This document shows positions 13,325-25,401 of a stretch of 64,000 bases of DNA, in pieces. Where the stretch lies: positions 6,272,101 through 6,336,100 of the forward strand of contig CM049319.1 in NCBI GenBank assembly GCA_026874595.1. The letters run 5' to 3'. Numbering within the stretch: position 1 is the first letter of the stretch; every line of letters begins with the position of its first letter. The position numbers and the translations under genes are program-made. The notes beneath the pieces were generated by a model that did not search any database, had not been told where the DNA came from, and saw only the letters and a program-made list of their open reading frames with translations. Source of the DNA: Sipunculus nudus (Eukaryota > Annelida > Sipuncula > Golfingiida > Sipunculidae).

Positions 13325-13822
13325 TGTCACAGAAAGGAATGAATTGTGCCATATAATCAGTCATATATAGTTTTAAGTTAGTTATTTAGTTATTTTTTAA
13401 AGATAACAATCTTTTAACATAATTGAGGAAGGGAACTGTTACACATTTTTGTAAATAATTCTATTTTAATGTCAAAATGACATTCTTTTAGTTGTCAATA
13501 TGACTTTTAGTTGTCACTATGAATATATTCGCCACAAATTGTGTTTATATATATATACTGTCTTATAAACAGTTGTCTATGCTCAACACTATAATGCAGT
13601 GCTCACAGTTTGGCTTCTCTCAAAGAATGTAGATGGTAAAATAAGTAAATGTAACAAATACAGTCGGTATATTTGTGATTAAACATTAACCTTTGGAACT
13701 CGCCTAAGCATGTCTTTATCATGTATATTTGATATTAATAACTGTATAACTGCATGTGGTTATCCTACACCATTCTGAAATCTACATCATACATTTCACA
13801 TATCATTGCACATGTAAATGTC
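13325..13822 (+). repeat. Segmental duplication copy A (uninterrupted)
   Basis: About 500 bp, including tgccatataatcagt, gttagttatttagtta, aacaaatacagtcggtata and catttcacatatcattgcac, is found again in the same order in copy B (13,830-13,958 plus 14,540-14,905). Copy B is split by a 573-bp insert that copy A lacks. Confidence 0.85.
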
Positions 13823-13829
13823 ACGGGAA

Positions 13830-14905
13830 AAGAGTGAATTATGCCATATAATCAGTTGTCACTTGAAGTTAGTTATTTAGTTATTTCTGAAAGATATCAC
13901 TCTCTTAATATTTGAGGAAACTGTTACACACTTTAATAAAAAATACTCTATTTTTATGTAGTGTTGGGCCGATCATCGAGTTTTATCGAAAGTCAGTCGG
14001 TTTGCTGCCACTTTCAAGCGCTCGATTACCAAAGGCAACTATCGATTACATCATAATCATGATAATGAGTCTTTGTTTCCATATAACTTCCTTATGTAAC
14101 TGCATGAGTTTACCACGGTAGATGCGAGAACGGAGGACGGAATAAACCTTGTGAACTTGCAGAGCTGGGAGTTTTGTAACGAGATGTACATTGAACGATA
14201 TGGGCTGTATGGCGTTAAAATGCTCCATAAATTCTCCGGGTCTATGCAGCAAGTAGATGTCCTGGACTGTGGTTTCATTCTTGATTATTATAAATAATTA
14301 AAATGAAACTTTTAAAAGCATATTTTACTAATCATAGGAAAAAGTAAAAAGGTAAAAACCTTTTTTTCTTAAGGTAGAATTACTAAGACATGCGGGCTTG
14401 GTTAAGAAAGTCCAGTTTCATAGAAAACTGCATGTTTCTTTATATTTGCCTGAACCGATTATTAATCGATCATCGATAGGTTTGCTCAAACCGATGATCG
14501 ATTAGGAAAAAGGGACCGACTCCCACCACTTTTTTTATGGCAAATTTACATTTTTTTTAGTTGCAAATATTCGGGCATTGGAGGCGGTTTACATGCATAG
14601 TATGTCCACTAAGGCTCCCCACCCCCTCCCGCTCCCCACCATATTGCTTTCATGTACTTTCTCATTAAAATTTGATTAATCAACATAACAAGCCAATGCA
14701 GTTTGGCTTCATTCAAAGAATGATGATGGTAAACTCATTATAGGTAACAAATACAGTCGGTATAATTGTGTTTAAGCCCTACCCTTTGAAACTCACTTAA
14801 GCATGTCATAATCATGTATTTGATATAAACAACAATGTAACCGTGGTAACTATAACATTCTACAACCTACATCACACATTTCACATATCGTTGCACATTT
14901 TAATT
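13830..14905 (+). repeat. Segmental duplication copy B, interrupted by a MITE
   Basis: The left part (13,830-13,958) and right part (14,540-14,905) match copy A collinearly. The sequence across the insert, ctatttttatg then gcaaatttacatttttttta, corresponds to the continuous ctattttaatg / gtcaaaatgacattctttta of copy A. Confidence 0.85.
13959..14531. mobile_element. hAT-type MITE with 8-bp target duplication
   Basis: A 573-bp insert bounded by tttttatg at 13,951-13,958 and 14,532-14,539. Its ends are imperfect inverted repeats: left tagtgttggg, right reading aagtggtggg on the other strand (8 of 10 match). Subterminal inverted motifs are built on atcgatcatcg/cgatgatcgat. There is no transposase frame. 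The 8-bp duplication and GTGxTGGG termini fit non-autonomous hAT elements. Copy A at 13,325 provides an empty paralogous site. Confidence 0.8.
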
Positions 14906-15167
14906 TTTTTAATGTTTTATTCAATCAAAAGCTTCCACTTGACCTGATTCTCATTCTTACATATAAGAAAAGATGTAGCCATATGAGTTGTAAAATATAG
15001 TATATGCATGTTTCATTATGTTATTAAAGTGAGCAATTTCAATTATATACGATTCTGGTTACCCCTTACCAGTCTATGTATGTTGGTCTTATTACAAGAT
15101 CAATATTCCTAATAAGCCTAGAAAGAAGAAACACGCATAAAGTTTACTTTAAAGTAGCTGGTTATAC

Positions 15168-15224
<57 letters not shown>

Positions 15225-15288
15225 CTGACAATGTCTGTGTCTCAATAATAAGATATGTAAAATTATAGTCTTTTTCATATCGATTTAG

Positions 15289-15336
<48 letters not shown>

Positions 15337-15990
15337 GCACTCCCTATTTAGTTTGACACTTAGTGTTTGTACCACGTGAGAGCATGTGTAACCTCAAAGA
15401 TATGACGTCTTTCCCCACCATGCAAGTTTCGCAACATTTACATTAATTGTCTTAATTGCCATTTTACCTTAATTGTTGCCATGATGCCGTTATAATGATG
15501 AAAAATATATGGTACTTTGAGCGATGTTTATAGTATATTTACAGATGACTCATAGCAGACTCAGGAAGACCGCCGTTCACATTATCTATGGAGCATGGAG
15601 AATGTTGTAGATAGTATTTCCTCCGCTGCTGGTTCAGAATGTGGCATCAATCAGGCGACCTTATATAAATGTGTGTCCCTGTCTGCTTCTTTGGCTGGGA
15701 ATGGAGCGAACGAGAGTGCACAAGAAAATTAAGTCGTTGGTGAACATCAGGAGGCTGCATGTAAGGACATACTGTAAAACTCATTTTATTGACCAATAAA
15801 TGGAAAGAGTATCAAACACATTGAACCTTTTCAAAATTAATGCTGTATTACAGGCTGAAGTAAACACTTTAAAAGTTTTATTAATATGTAATAAAAATAC
15901 GGTATATTGTAACTCATTTGCTTCCTAAAGTAATGAGGTCGAAATACAAATTCAGTTTGAATTTAAGGTGACACTGAAGCACCAGAGAAG
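14906..15990. other. Upstream intergenic region with two (AT)n tracts
   Basis: Contains AT microsatellites at about 15,168-15,222 and 15,291-15,332. Otherwise I see no exon or element. It may hold the promoter and 5' UTR of the gene starting at 15,991; no core promoter motif could be assigned. Confidence 0.4.
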
Positions 15991-16073
15991 ATGGATGACA
16001 GGGACCCATCCAGCCCAATCCAGCCCAGTTCATCTGTGAGTGCATCCACATCTGGCTCTGCCTCTCCAGCCAA
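15991..16073 (+). CDS. SAMD3-like exon 1 (start codon, Ser-rich leader)
   Basis: ATG at 15,991 gives MDDRDPSSPIQPSSSVS and a further Ser/Ala-rich run, ending at a caa|gtaagat donor with two bases left over. Those two bases join the T of exon 2. The first-exon choice rests on the ATG, the donor and the phase only. Confidence 0.45.
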
Positions 16074-16448
16074 GTAAGATCCATTACCACAATGAATTGA
16101 TGCGATACACTTTCATGCATATACGTTGCTACTGTGATATATGAGCTTTTAGATTGCATATTGAGAACTGATATTTCAAATATTTAATATTTAGGTTGAC
16201 CTGTCTCTTGTCAGTGCTGAGAAAATTTAAATTTTGTAACCTGAATTTTATTTGAAACTTTGGATTTGATTATCAGTTAAAGAATAAGTTGTATACAACA
16301 CTTATCTGTAAACTGTGAAATAATATCAAATTTTGTAAGGACAAGTAGATTAAATATAGGTCAAGTAAAGTTTTATATTATGCCATATGTCAATATTTTC
16401 ATGCAAAAAAATGTCAAACCCTAAATGATTATATATGGTGTGTTGCAG

Positions 16449-16616
16449 TCAAGTTACTACGGTACTCCTGAAACCCTGGAGAAAGCTCTACCAGTTTCCT
16501 GTTAAGAACCTGCCACAAGACCTACAGGAATTTATGAGAGAGAACAGACCTCAGAATTCCTCTCAAAGAAGGATTTTCCTCTCAGTCTTGTATGAGGACG
16601 TCACCAAGTACACTTT
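16449..16616 (+). CDS. SAMD3-like exon 2
   Basis: Acceptor gtgttgcag, donor ttt|gtacgta, 168 nt. Encodes VTTVLLKPWRKLYQFPVKN, then QDLQEFMREN and IFLSVLYEDVTKYT. It resembles the 'W...F.VP.....L......L....R..IL..L...I..Y' start of the family. Confidence 0.6.
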
Positions 16617-16987
16617 GTACGTATAATTTTTTTTATATCGGCTGATTGAATTCCACCTGCCAAAACTCAAAACTAGGACTGAGGATTCATTCATTTGACA
16701 AATTAAGCGAAAAAAACACACATTACATTAAAACCAATTGTAAAATTTCAAGACTGCCTAATATCAAAACCACTTATTATTTTCTTCATAATGAATATAA
16801 ATGTTCTTTAGTATTTTTTTTGCTTACTTGCTAAGACTTTACATAATTAGAAATATTGCCAAACTCAGCTGCAGGCTGTGACCCAATAGTTCCTGATTTC
16901 TCGGTTAGGAATAAAGTGTCTTTCATTATGTGAAACGTAAAATAAAAAATCTTACATCACATGTGCGTAAAGTTTCTTTTTTCACAG

Positions 16988-17113
16988 CTACTCTGTGCCA
17001 GATCAATATACAAACATCATCCGTGGCATTTTCATGAAATGGCCAGACTTTTCTCAGTCACATTTCCATAATCATGGCGAATGTGTTGTACTTTATATAT
17101 ACCTTGGATTTCA
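16988..17113 (+). CDS. SAMD3-like exon 3 (3' border uncertain)
   Basis: Acceptor ttttttcacag. Encodes YSVPDQYTNIIRGIFMKWPD, the expected 'YPt..eY..v..ali.kyP' segment. The donor tca|gtgtgtg at 17,114 is chosen because it alone restores phase to exon 4; it is a weak site. Confidence 0.45.
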
Positions 17114-17362
17114 GTGTGTGTTTGTTTATATTGATGAAAGGAATAGTAGAAATGGTTTTAACATGCAGAACATCCCATTTTTAATTTTACCTTTACTCCA
17201 TATTCGTATCTGCATTTTCATTTATCAAAATCAACTCTGCTTAAAGGGTTATATCGTACTTCGTTATATTCATATCCCTTTTAGTGAATCTGAGTGGGTA
17301 TCATTGTTCTACAGATGGTTCAAATTTGTTTAACTGTTGACTTATATTTTAAAAAACCACAG

Positions 17363-17728
17363 GATGACCAAGATTCGGGAAAAGTTCTTCAATACCCGCA
17401 GAATAAGGAACAGGTGTCATATTGTAGTCCAGAAGAGACTGGGGAAGAAGCGGAAGCGGCCGGAATCTACTCCAGCCGGACCTCCAGCAAAGACCTCAAA
17501 GGCTTGGTATACGGTGTCCCCAATTATCTTCCTGAGAAACCACCTGGGGAAGACAACAGTACTGTCCAGAACCACATACAGTGGATGATGGAAGAGAAGA
17601 GGGCGGTCCGAGGCGACCAGACCCTCATGACCAGGACTCTGGCTGACCGGCGGAACATGATCGTTCTTCAGGCAGCATCCGTGGGAGATGTTCTGGAGAA
17701 CTTCCCCTGGCTGGCTGATTAAGATGAG
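17363..17728 (+). CDS. SAMD3-like exon 4 with frameshift and in-frame stop
   Basis: Acceptor aaaaaaccacag. The first frame gives MTKIREKFFNTRR and a Lys/Arg-rich stretch (GKKRKRP). Near 17,505 homology passes to the next frame: YGVPNYLPEKPPGED, MMEEKRA, LMTRTLADRR, VLENFPWLAD. TAA at 17,720-17,722 interrupts this frame two codons before the gatgag|gtaaat donor. Confidence 0.6.
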
Positions 17729-17936
17729 GTAAATTGGTCCCAGTCTATGATGTTGTATGCATAAAATAACATTTTAATTAATTTTTTCGTTGATGAAATT
17801 CAAGGGGGTTATGTAAAACGGAAAGTATCCCGGTTTATCAATATGATGTGATATGAATAACAGGTAAAACAGATTCATTCTGGGTCTTTGGTCCTTGAAC
17901 CTGTATATTTTTTTCAATATATATGAAAAATTTAAG

Positions 17937-18120
17937 ACCTGGAAACAGTTGGGTGATGAATACCAGCAACTTACCACGAGAGACCATATCAGTCAGGTGG
18001 GCGAATTTGCGATCAATATTGGGAGAGCAATTGTTCAGTTAGTGCAAAAAAAAAAACCGAATGAGAAAAAAGGCAACATATCATCAAAAGTCTTGTGGAA
18101 AAATTACAAGGCCCGTAAAG
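17937..18120 (+). CDS. SAMD3-like exon 5
   Basis: Phase 0 after exon 4. Encodes TWKQLGDEYQQLTTRDHISQ followed by VGEFAINIGRAIVQLVQKKK, and ends with one base before gtaattt. It corresponds to the 'eF.ri....l...f...l..y...il.l...k' helical part of the family. The acceptor (aaatttaag) lacks a good pyrimidine tract. Confidence 0.45.
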
Positions 18121-18434
18121 GTAATTTTTCCAGATGTGAATGTATACCTATTCTGATTTCTCTTTGCATTAACATAGATTTAATCAGTGAAACATGTGTA
18201 ATAATTTTTTAGATAAAGTCTGTAGACTTAAAATGTATTTCTGGAACACGAGCTACCTCTGCCGCCTTACAATTTTACTTTGTAAACCTACGGGAGTAAC
18301 AAAATCTGATATCTTCCAGAATCTTACCATTTAAGTTCACTATAAAATTGAAATAAAATCTATCAATAAACTTAAGATAAGTACAAAACATATTTTTGTA
18401 GTTTAATGCTTGATAATTTGATAAACTTTTTCAG

Positions 18435-18514
18435 CTGTTATGCTTGCTGTTGCATTGTGTTGCCTGTCAGTTCTTTTTAAAGAGAACCCTGTCTGCTTCA
18501 TGAGTAATACCCAG
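18435..18514 (+). CDS. SAMD3-like exon 6 (last one found)
   Basis: Acceptor ctttttcag completes the codon from exon 5. Encodes VMLAVALCCLSVLFKENPVC then FMSNTQ, donor cag|gtaaga. 'L..LP.L..E' is the usual next family motif. The exon(s) expected after it were not found. Confidence 0.5.
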
Positions 18515-18619
18515 GTAAGATCTAGAAATATTTATCCCAAAATAAAATTCCAGTAAAGTTGAACTTACCACTTTGAAAACTGACATATTATGCAAGGTGA
18601 ATCAGCTTCAGCACTTTTT

Positions 18620-19360
18620 AGGGCCCCGCTTGAAAAGCGGGTGCCCTATAGTAATCGACCTGTCCTTCTGTCTGTCTGTATGTCCGTCCGTCCGTCCGTC
18701 CGTCCGTCTGTCCGTCCGTCCGTCCACAAATTCTTTTCCGGATGATAAGTCCAGAATAAGCAGGGCAGTAATCATAATTGTTACCATAACTGTTTGTTCC
18801 ACCTTAACAGTAGGACAGGTCCTCATGTCAACAGCAACGAGGCATGATATATGGTCATAGTCAGCCATTTTTCTGCAAGTTATGCGGTAAAAACCATTAC
18901 TGAACACCTAGTAAGGTTGCGCTCTCTTAGCAAATATGCATGCAAAAGGACAAACATTGTTAACACTATAACTTGTAAAAAGTATTTCATATAAGGTCCC
19001 AAGACTCGCGGCAGTGATGGACCTTTTGATGGGCTACATCATGTTTGACGATGGGTGACCTTGATGGATTTTCAAGGTCACAGAGGTTATAATGCTAAAA
19101 TGATATTAACCAAATAGCTCGCAAACAATTTGACTAACACTGACTGAACTTGCACCAGTAATGTTTGTTATGAAGGGCTAGGTCAGGATCGAAGATTGAT
19201 GACCTTGACAGAGGCGATAATTCTCAAATGATGTTAATGCAATAACTCGCAAAGAATTTGATGAACAATCAAATTCGTTTCTGCATAATAACTCCCCTAA
19301 CATATGATGGATAGGATTCAAACATAAGATGTATCACCCATGGCCAAAGGGAGAAGCTTA
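18620..19360 (+). repeat. Dispersed (GTCC)n repeat with diverged internal modules
   Basis: Begins cttgaaaagcgggtgcccta, then a gtctgtctg/gtccgtccg run to about 18,725. It then contains diverged duplicates of modules with 'tgatgttaatgcaataactcgcaaa' character (for example ccaaatagctcgcaaac at about 19,110 and caataactcgcaaag at about 19,240). Same style as 7,313 and 49,876. The open frames across it are artefacts of the repeat. Confidence 0.6.
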
Positions 19361-20369
19361 TTGATATTTGGGTCAGAAGGGAAAAAAAAGTAATACACAG
19401 TTTGGTGTTCAGTTGCTGGTGTCTCCTTCAGCAGGCCAGAAACTTTTCGAGTCACTTGTGTACAGCGGCATTACATTTTCAAAGCATATTTTGTACAGAC
19501 AATTTGAAGATTCCCCAGGAAAGGGTACACTGGCCCAACGCACCACAGTGGCTCTCATTTAGACCATTTTTGGACAAATCTATCTCCACTTCCAACATCT
19601 CGAGGAATTTGGACCTATTATAGTGACCATCAACAAATTTACATTGATATTCATATATGTAGCCATTCTACACATCACACCACATCTGCAGACCCAAGCC
19701 GAAGAACAGCTGAATCTCAGTTTAAGAGAATGACCATTTTATCACTACTAACCAGCAGCTGACTCTCTCTAATACTACAAGGTTCATGTACAGACTCAAG
19801 CCTCACATATAATAAGGCCAATTCAACATACAAATACTGGAAAAATATTTGACACAGCCCAGCAAAGACTTCAGCCAAGAATAATTGGCACAGGTAATAC
19901 AGAAATACAGAAACTAAAAATGCATGCAGTTCTTTTATATCATTATTTTGATAGCTTTGAACATTTTCACTTTACCATATCTTTTCTTCCAGTTTATACA
20001 TGTCAGCTGTCTTACAGGTTCTTTAATTTTCAAATATCGCCCTATCAGCCCATGCAACCAAAGTACACCAAATTCACAGTACTTCAATTTATAATGACTG
20101 CATCTTTTGCGGGGCCCTTACTGACCTGTCAGTTTTCTAGTTTATCTATGGAAGGATTGGCAGCTTTATAGATTTCTATACATGTTATACTTATTTGATG
20201 GAATGCAGTTTTTATCTCTAAATAAAGAGTTCACCCTGAAAAATAATCAGGGTATACGGTAACCTGAGGGGGAGGGGGTAAATTTTCCATATAAGAAGAC
20301 TTTATGGCATGTATAATCTAGATTCTTTTACTACAGACTTTTATTTTATTTCTTTATCTCATGGTTGCA
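19361..20369. other. Intergenic; one unrecognised open frame
   Basis: A 64-codon plus frame (19,368-19,562) reading QLLVSPSAGQKLFESLVYSG follows a possible acceptor at about 19,412. It might be a 3' exon of the preceding gene, but I cannot match it to that family. Nothing else supported. Confidence 0.3.
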
Positions 20370-21183
20370 CTCTTAGACATGCGCCGTAAGTTAACGGTAG
20401 TATACCGGCATCCGTCGCTGCCGGTAGTCTACCGTAGAAAAACGGTAGGCCGTAATCTGCAGATTACGGGAGGACGTAAAATAACGGTAGACTACCGTAC
20501 TTTGAGAACTACGTTATCGGGTCTAATTACGGTAGAATACCGTATTTTCACGGTATTCTCTGTAATAATATTGTGGTTATTATTAATATTATAAAAATAT
20601 TACATTTCTGGTACTATTATGATTATGTATTATTGTAATATTATATATGTATGTTTATGTATAGATGTGGATGTGGGTGTCTGGGGGTGGGGGTGGGTGG
20701 GGGATGGACACTTGATCCTGTGTCACTCTGAATTTGGATTTCACAAATGGCAGGTAGTTAGATCAGCTAAATAGGAAGGTAAATTGAAGGAATGAGAATG
20801 ATATAAACAGCAAAAAAAAAAGTATATTTAAGGGAAAGCTTTATTATAAAACACAAAATTATCAATACACATATTCACAATCAACAACTCTGAGAAAAAC
20901 ATGATTAAACATGCATAAACGTGTATATAAATGCATCTGTTCATACACACAAACATATTTGGGCGAAATGTAACACAAACTTGTAAGGAGATAACAAGTG
21001 TTTTCATAAGTGTACCTTGGTATTGCATTTTGCAGATTTAAATAAAAAATGCCTTTTGAGTCCCCGTGTCAATAATACAGTCAGTGTGTTGATGAACTCA
21101 CGTGTTTTTCACAATCAGCCTGTTCAAATTAGACGCGAAAATACAATAATATATATATATATATCATATATATCATGATAGTG

Positions 21184-21260
<77 letters not shown>

Positions 21261-22234
21261 CGTCCAAGATGCCTATATTTGGTAAGAGGTAATTCCAAGT
21301 GGTAATTCCTATTCGTCTTATTCATCTGGTCGGTGATGATTGTAATTGTTGATTTCTCTGCTTTGAGCCAAACTCATAATCTAAAACAGAGAGAATACAA
21401 AAAGTATCAGTTACATAAACATGATTTGTGTGTCTGAAATATATCATGTATAAATTATGTATTGAGATTTAAATAAAAAGATTAACTTGGATATTTTCAA
21501 TGAGAGACTCAAATACTTAAACAAATATGCAGAGTGTATTTCTAAAATAATCTGAATATTCATTTAAATCTCACGTAAATGGCACACATGTTTTTCCACA
21601 TGAGATGAAGAATAAACAAAGTTAAAACAAGTATGTACAGCAGTAGTGTTATCATGATGATATAAAAAGGGCTGTATTTAAATTCGGAAATCATGTAAGC
21701 CAATATGTGATATACACGCGGATCCGTTTATCTGCAATATATTTAACTAACAATATATCAACACACCGTTTTACACACAATATATAAAATACACAGCACG
21801 AACAGTGATACCACCAAACCAGGGATGGTGTGATTTGGAGTAGCCAGTTTTGGTAAAAAATCTTAATTTACCAAAGAAATATATATAATACGTGCCAATT
21901 AAAGTTTCCTTAAGTAGTTTGCGAAACAAGGCATAAAGGTAAACTCACCGAAAACATGGGATTATTCGAGATTGTACGCCTCTACGAGCTGCTGGAAATG
22001 TCAAAGATGGCGGTGAAAAACCTGAAAACGCCCGGATGTTAACAAAGGAAACGCACGTGCTCGGGGCCCCCTGGGGTGACCAGATGGTGACAAGGCATGA
22101 TAAGACCCTGTGCAGGCTCAATTCACGGTAGTCTACCGTTAATCGAGTAAAGTACGGCCGGGCCGTGAAATGACGGTACTACCGTGAAAGAAACACGGTA
22201 AACTTCCGTGAAACTACAGCCATGTCTAAGAGTG
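20370..22234. mobile_element. 1.87-kb TIR element with palindromic subterminal repeats (CACT ends)
   Basis: Perfect 14-bp terminal inverted repeats: cactcttagacatg at 20,370-20,383 and catgtctaagagtg at 22,221-22,234, both flanked outside by TG. The ends are packed with variants of the palindrome cggtagtctaccgt: about six between 20,390 and 20,555 and three between 22,122 and 22,210, plus gtaatctgcagattac at about 20,451. The interior has a long (AT)n at 21,151-21,255 and no transposase. CACT termini, a 2-bp flank repeat and subterminal repeats recall EnSpm/CACTA elements, but class assignment is inference. Confidence 0.7.
21151..21255. repeat. (AT)n microsatellite
   Basis: Near-continuous AT dinucleotides with a few interruptions, inside the TIR element. 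Confidence 0.95.
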
Positions 22235-23468
22235 TGAAGGCAGTCTCACTCTCTTGGTTTACAGATGCAGAAAGATTCCGTCCATTTTTTTTTCAAGGAC
22301 ACTGCATAAAAACATGGAGGGGCCATTTGAACTCATCGTAGACGGCGTATTTGTGTGCCGCCCAAGGTCACTGAGGAAGGCTGTCGTCATATTCTTTTCG
22401 TCTTCTTACATTTTCAATCTCGCATATTCAGGAAAATTGAATAAAGCCCACATCCTTGCTCAGAAAGATGTCCTAAATCTGAATAACAACTCGGCGGACA
22501 ATGTGAGAAACCGCCAATATAAAAAAAAATACACAGCTGTATTAAACCTGTTGGTGCATAGGAGGGTACCCGTTTATTAATTCCCGATAGTGTGTGTGTG
22601 CTTGTGTTTGTTCACAACATAACTCGCGCAACCATGAACGGAATCTCATGACATTTTCAGGGCATTTCGGGAAGGGGCCATTGAAAAAAATCGTTTGAAA
22701 TTTGGTATGATCAGGCACATGATCCGGATTCTGAAACGTTATCAAGGAATATACACAAATGTAAAGTCACTCATGCACGAATTTAGCTGGAAATATGGGC
22801 CGAATAATTGAATGCAAACAAGGTTTGGACGCCTCCGATAATAGAATGCATGCAGCTTACTAGTCATCTATTTTACCTGCATGGTTGGAGATATATCATA
22901 TCACACACAATAAAAATCGTCGTTTATTAATTTTATATGCGTGTGCTTGTGGTTTTTCAGCTTTGTTTTCTTGAAAAGGCCTATTTTTCCCCAACCATAT
23001 CTCGATCTCGGGGTTACAGCTTATTCAACAATAGAACGCTTGTACGTTTCAACTTGTGACCATCCGGGTTCACGTAGTGTGCACCTGTTATGAGTGCTTG
23101 CGCACTTATAACACTCTTGTCCCTGTTCGCTAATTATACAAAAGAAAAACATATATAGATTAAATGGACAAGCACGTTAAGGTTAACCAAGTGTGTGCTA
23201 CACATATTTCCATGGACCATGAGAGGCAATTCATGCAAAAAGATTGGAAAGTAAAATGAATATGGAGTTTTAAATGTACAGATATAAAGCTTTGCAAAGC
23301 TGGGATTAGACCGTTTATGTGTCTGTTGTATGCAGATTATGCTTTCCTTATTATCGGGCCATTATCAAAATGAGCAAAAACGCAAGAAAGATATTACTAG
23401 CACTGATATCAATTTGAAGATGCACGTCTGTAAAGTGATCATGCTGATTTATGAAATATATAGTTTTG

Positions 23469-23521
<53 letters not shown>

Positions 23522-23619
23522 TGATAAGTATATTACTTTCACTGCATATAACAACATGAATCATCTCGCTTCCTTCCCCTCTATCCAATGGTTCAAATGT
23601 TGTTGTCTTATATATTATA

Positions 23620-23650
<31 letters not shown>

Positions 23651-23791
23651 TATAATAATGATAGTATAACAATAATAAAAAAAAGAAATATAATAATTTA
23701 TAAACATATATAAATTTATAAATATATATTTAATAATATATATATATGTAATAAGATACCGATGGTTCTTTATACAGGTTCCACACACACA

Positions 23792-23856
<65 letters not shown>

Positions 23857-25348
23857 ATCTTTTTCGGACGTTACCTTCAGATAAATATTGAAATATACAA
23901 GGGATGCATTCCAGTGTCTTCATGTCTCCGTGCTGACAACTTAACTAAACTTCACTATTACATACCACTCTTATCACAGGGTTACCTTAGACCTCATTCA
24001 AAAGGCAATACCCCAGACAGGCCTTGGACCACAAAACACCTGACTCTTATGACGTCAGCAGGTTGCGACCTATTATAGATCGACTTATTATAGATCACGT
24101 GATCTACAGCCATGTTTACACACTAGTCTTTTTTACCACCTCGTTCACGGGCACTAAGGGTTAATCGCCAAATAATCCTCCTTGATCACTTGATCATTGT
24201 TTATATCAGTCAACACAACAGTATGTAAATAAGGGTATATCCGTCGCATGTCGGGGTTACTGCATGGACACATATCGGAATGCCGATAGACTGATGTTAA
24301 AATGACAAAGATGGTCGTTGTATAAAAAGTTCACGTGAAACATGCGTAATACCAGCAAGAAATACACACTATTTTTTCACTTTTTTAACAATTTATGTTA
24401 CACTAAAAACTTTTTTAAAATGAAGATCAGGTCCTTCGGTAATGTTGCTGATCTATACTGTGGCACATACGCCTTAAAATAATTCTTGAAAGTATATGTA
24501 TAATGGACTAAATTTTGTGTTGATCATATATATCATTTAAAGATTTTTTTTTTCAATTTCTAGGCCAGTTGACAAAATTCCCCTATTATGTCCCTATGGG
24601 TAAAAACAAAGAAAGAAAAACAAATCACCCTCTCACACCTTATTTGGTTCCCAAAGTCCTCAGACCAATATTTTTGGTAAAATACATCCTATGATCACGG
24701 TTTATTTTATTCAGTTTCATTCTGTTTAGAAGAAATACAGTATTTATATAAGGGGCGTAACAGAAAGAGGAGTTATGGAAGAAATTTATTTCCTCCCATT
24801 GTTATGGAACCATTAAAGGGTATAAGTCTATAACTGCAAAATCCTCTCTGTATGTGATCTCAAAAAAGAAAACCATCTAAAATCAACATCGAAACTAACG
24901 TACAATACGTCATCCCTTTCATGCGGATTAAAAATGAAGTGGTAGACTAAGCATATAGAATCAAACTTCTTGAAAAGAACAAACTTTATTTTTATTCAAT
25001 CAATGAATCAATGAAGGAGTTTTGAATATCTATTGGTTGCAGACTGTTTGTGTTGGACATGACTAGCGTCATTGCCTAGATACCCATGCAAACTGGTATT
25101 CCAATATGCAAACTGATATGAGCCTATACGTACCTGTACGGCATTCCTCACACAGCGGTTATACACTGCAGTCGTTCTATGTCTCCTTCGTTTTAGCCGC
25201 TGCTTAATTTAAATAGCAAGAGTCACAGAGTTTCACCACCAGGCCTTGCCGAGGGCAAAGAAATGTTAACAGACAAATGAGGGCGTGGTATCGCATTGTA
25301 TCAATTATTTAAACCCGCGACGGCCCACTCTCGTTAGTCTGATTCATT

Positions 25349-25401
<53 letters not shown>

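Larger units (their letters stand above)
15991..18514 (+). pseudogene. SAMD3-like multicopy family gene, frameshifted
   Basis: Six exons can be chained by phase: 15,991-16,073, 16,449-16,616, 16,988-17,113, 17,363-17,728, 17,937-18,120, 18,435-18,514. All have GT and AG borders. The first starts at ATG with a Ser-rich leader. Exon 2 reads LLKPWRKLYQFPVKNLP and ends YEDVTKYTF; exon 3 continues YSVPDQYTNIIRGIFMKWP; exon 4 has REKFFNTRR, then a basic stretch, then NYLPEKPPGEDNS, LMTRTLADRR and VLENFPWLAD. This order (W..PF.VP / YP.....V..AL / KM.N.RR / NYLP..P.GED / LM..T...RR / F..P.L) is that of the large fish/invertebrate family often annotated 'SAMD3-like'. In exon 4 the frame changes between KAW and YGVPNYLPE (about 17,500-17,512), and a TAA at 17,720-17,722 precedes a good donor. 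Exons 5 and 6 are still open and in phase. Either the gene is decayed, or there are sequence errors plus a genuine early end. The exon 3 end is the least certain border. Function unknown to me. Confidence 0.55.

Noticed and set aside
18573-18907. Open frames on both strands over the (GTCC)n tract
   Set aside because: Repetitive Val/Ser/Pro and Arg/Thr/Asp translations of a simple repeat inside a dispersed element.
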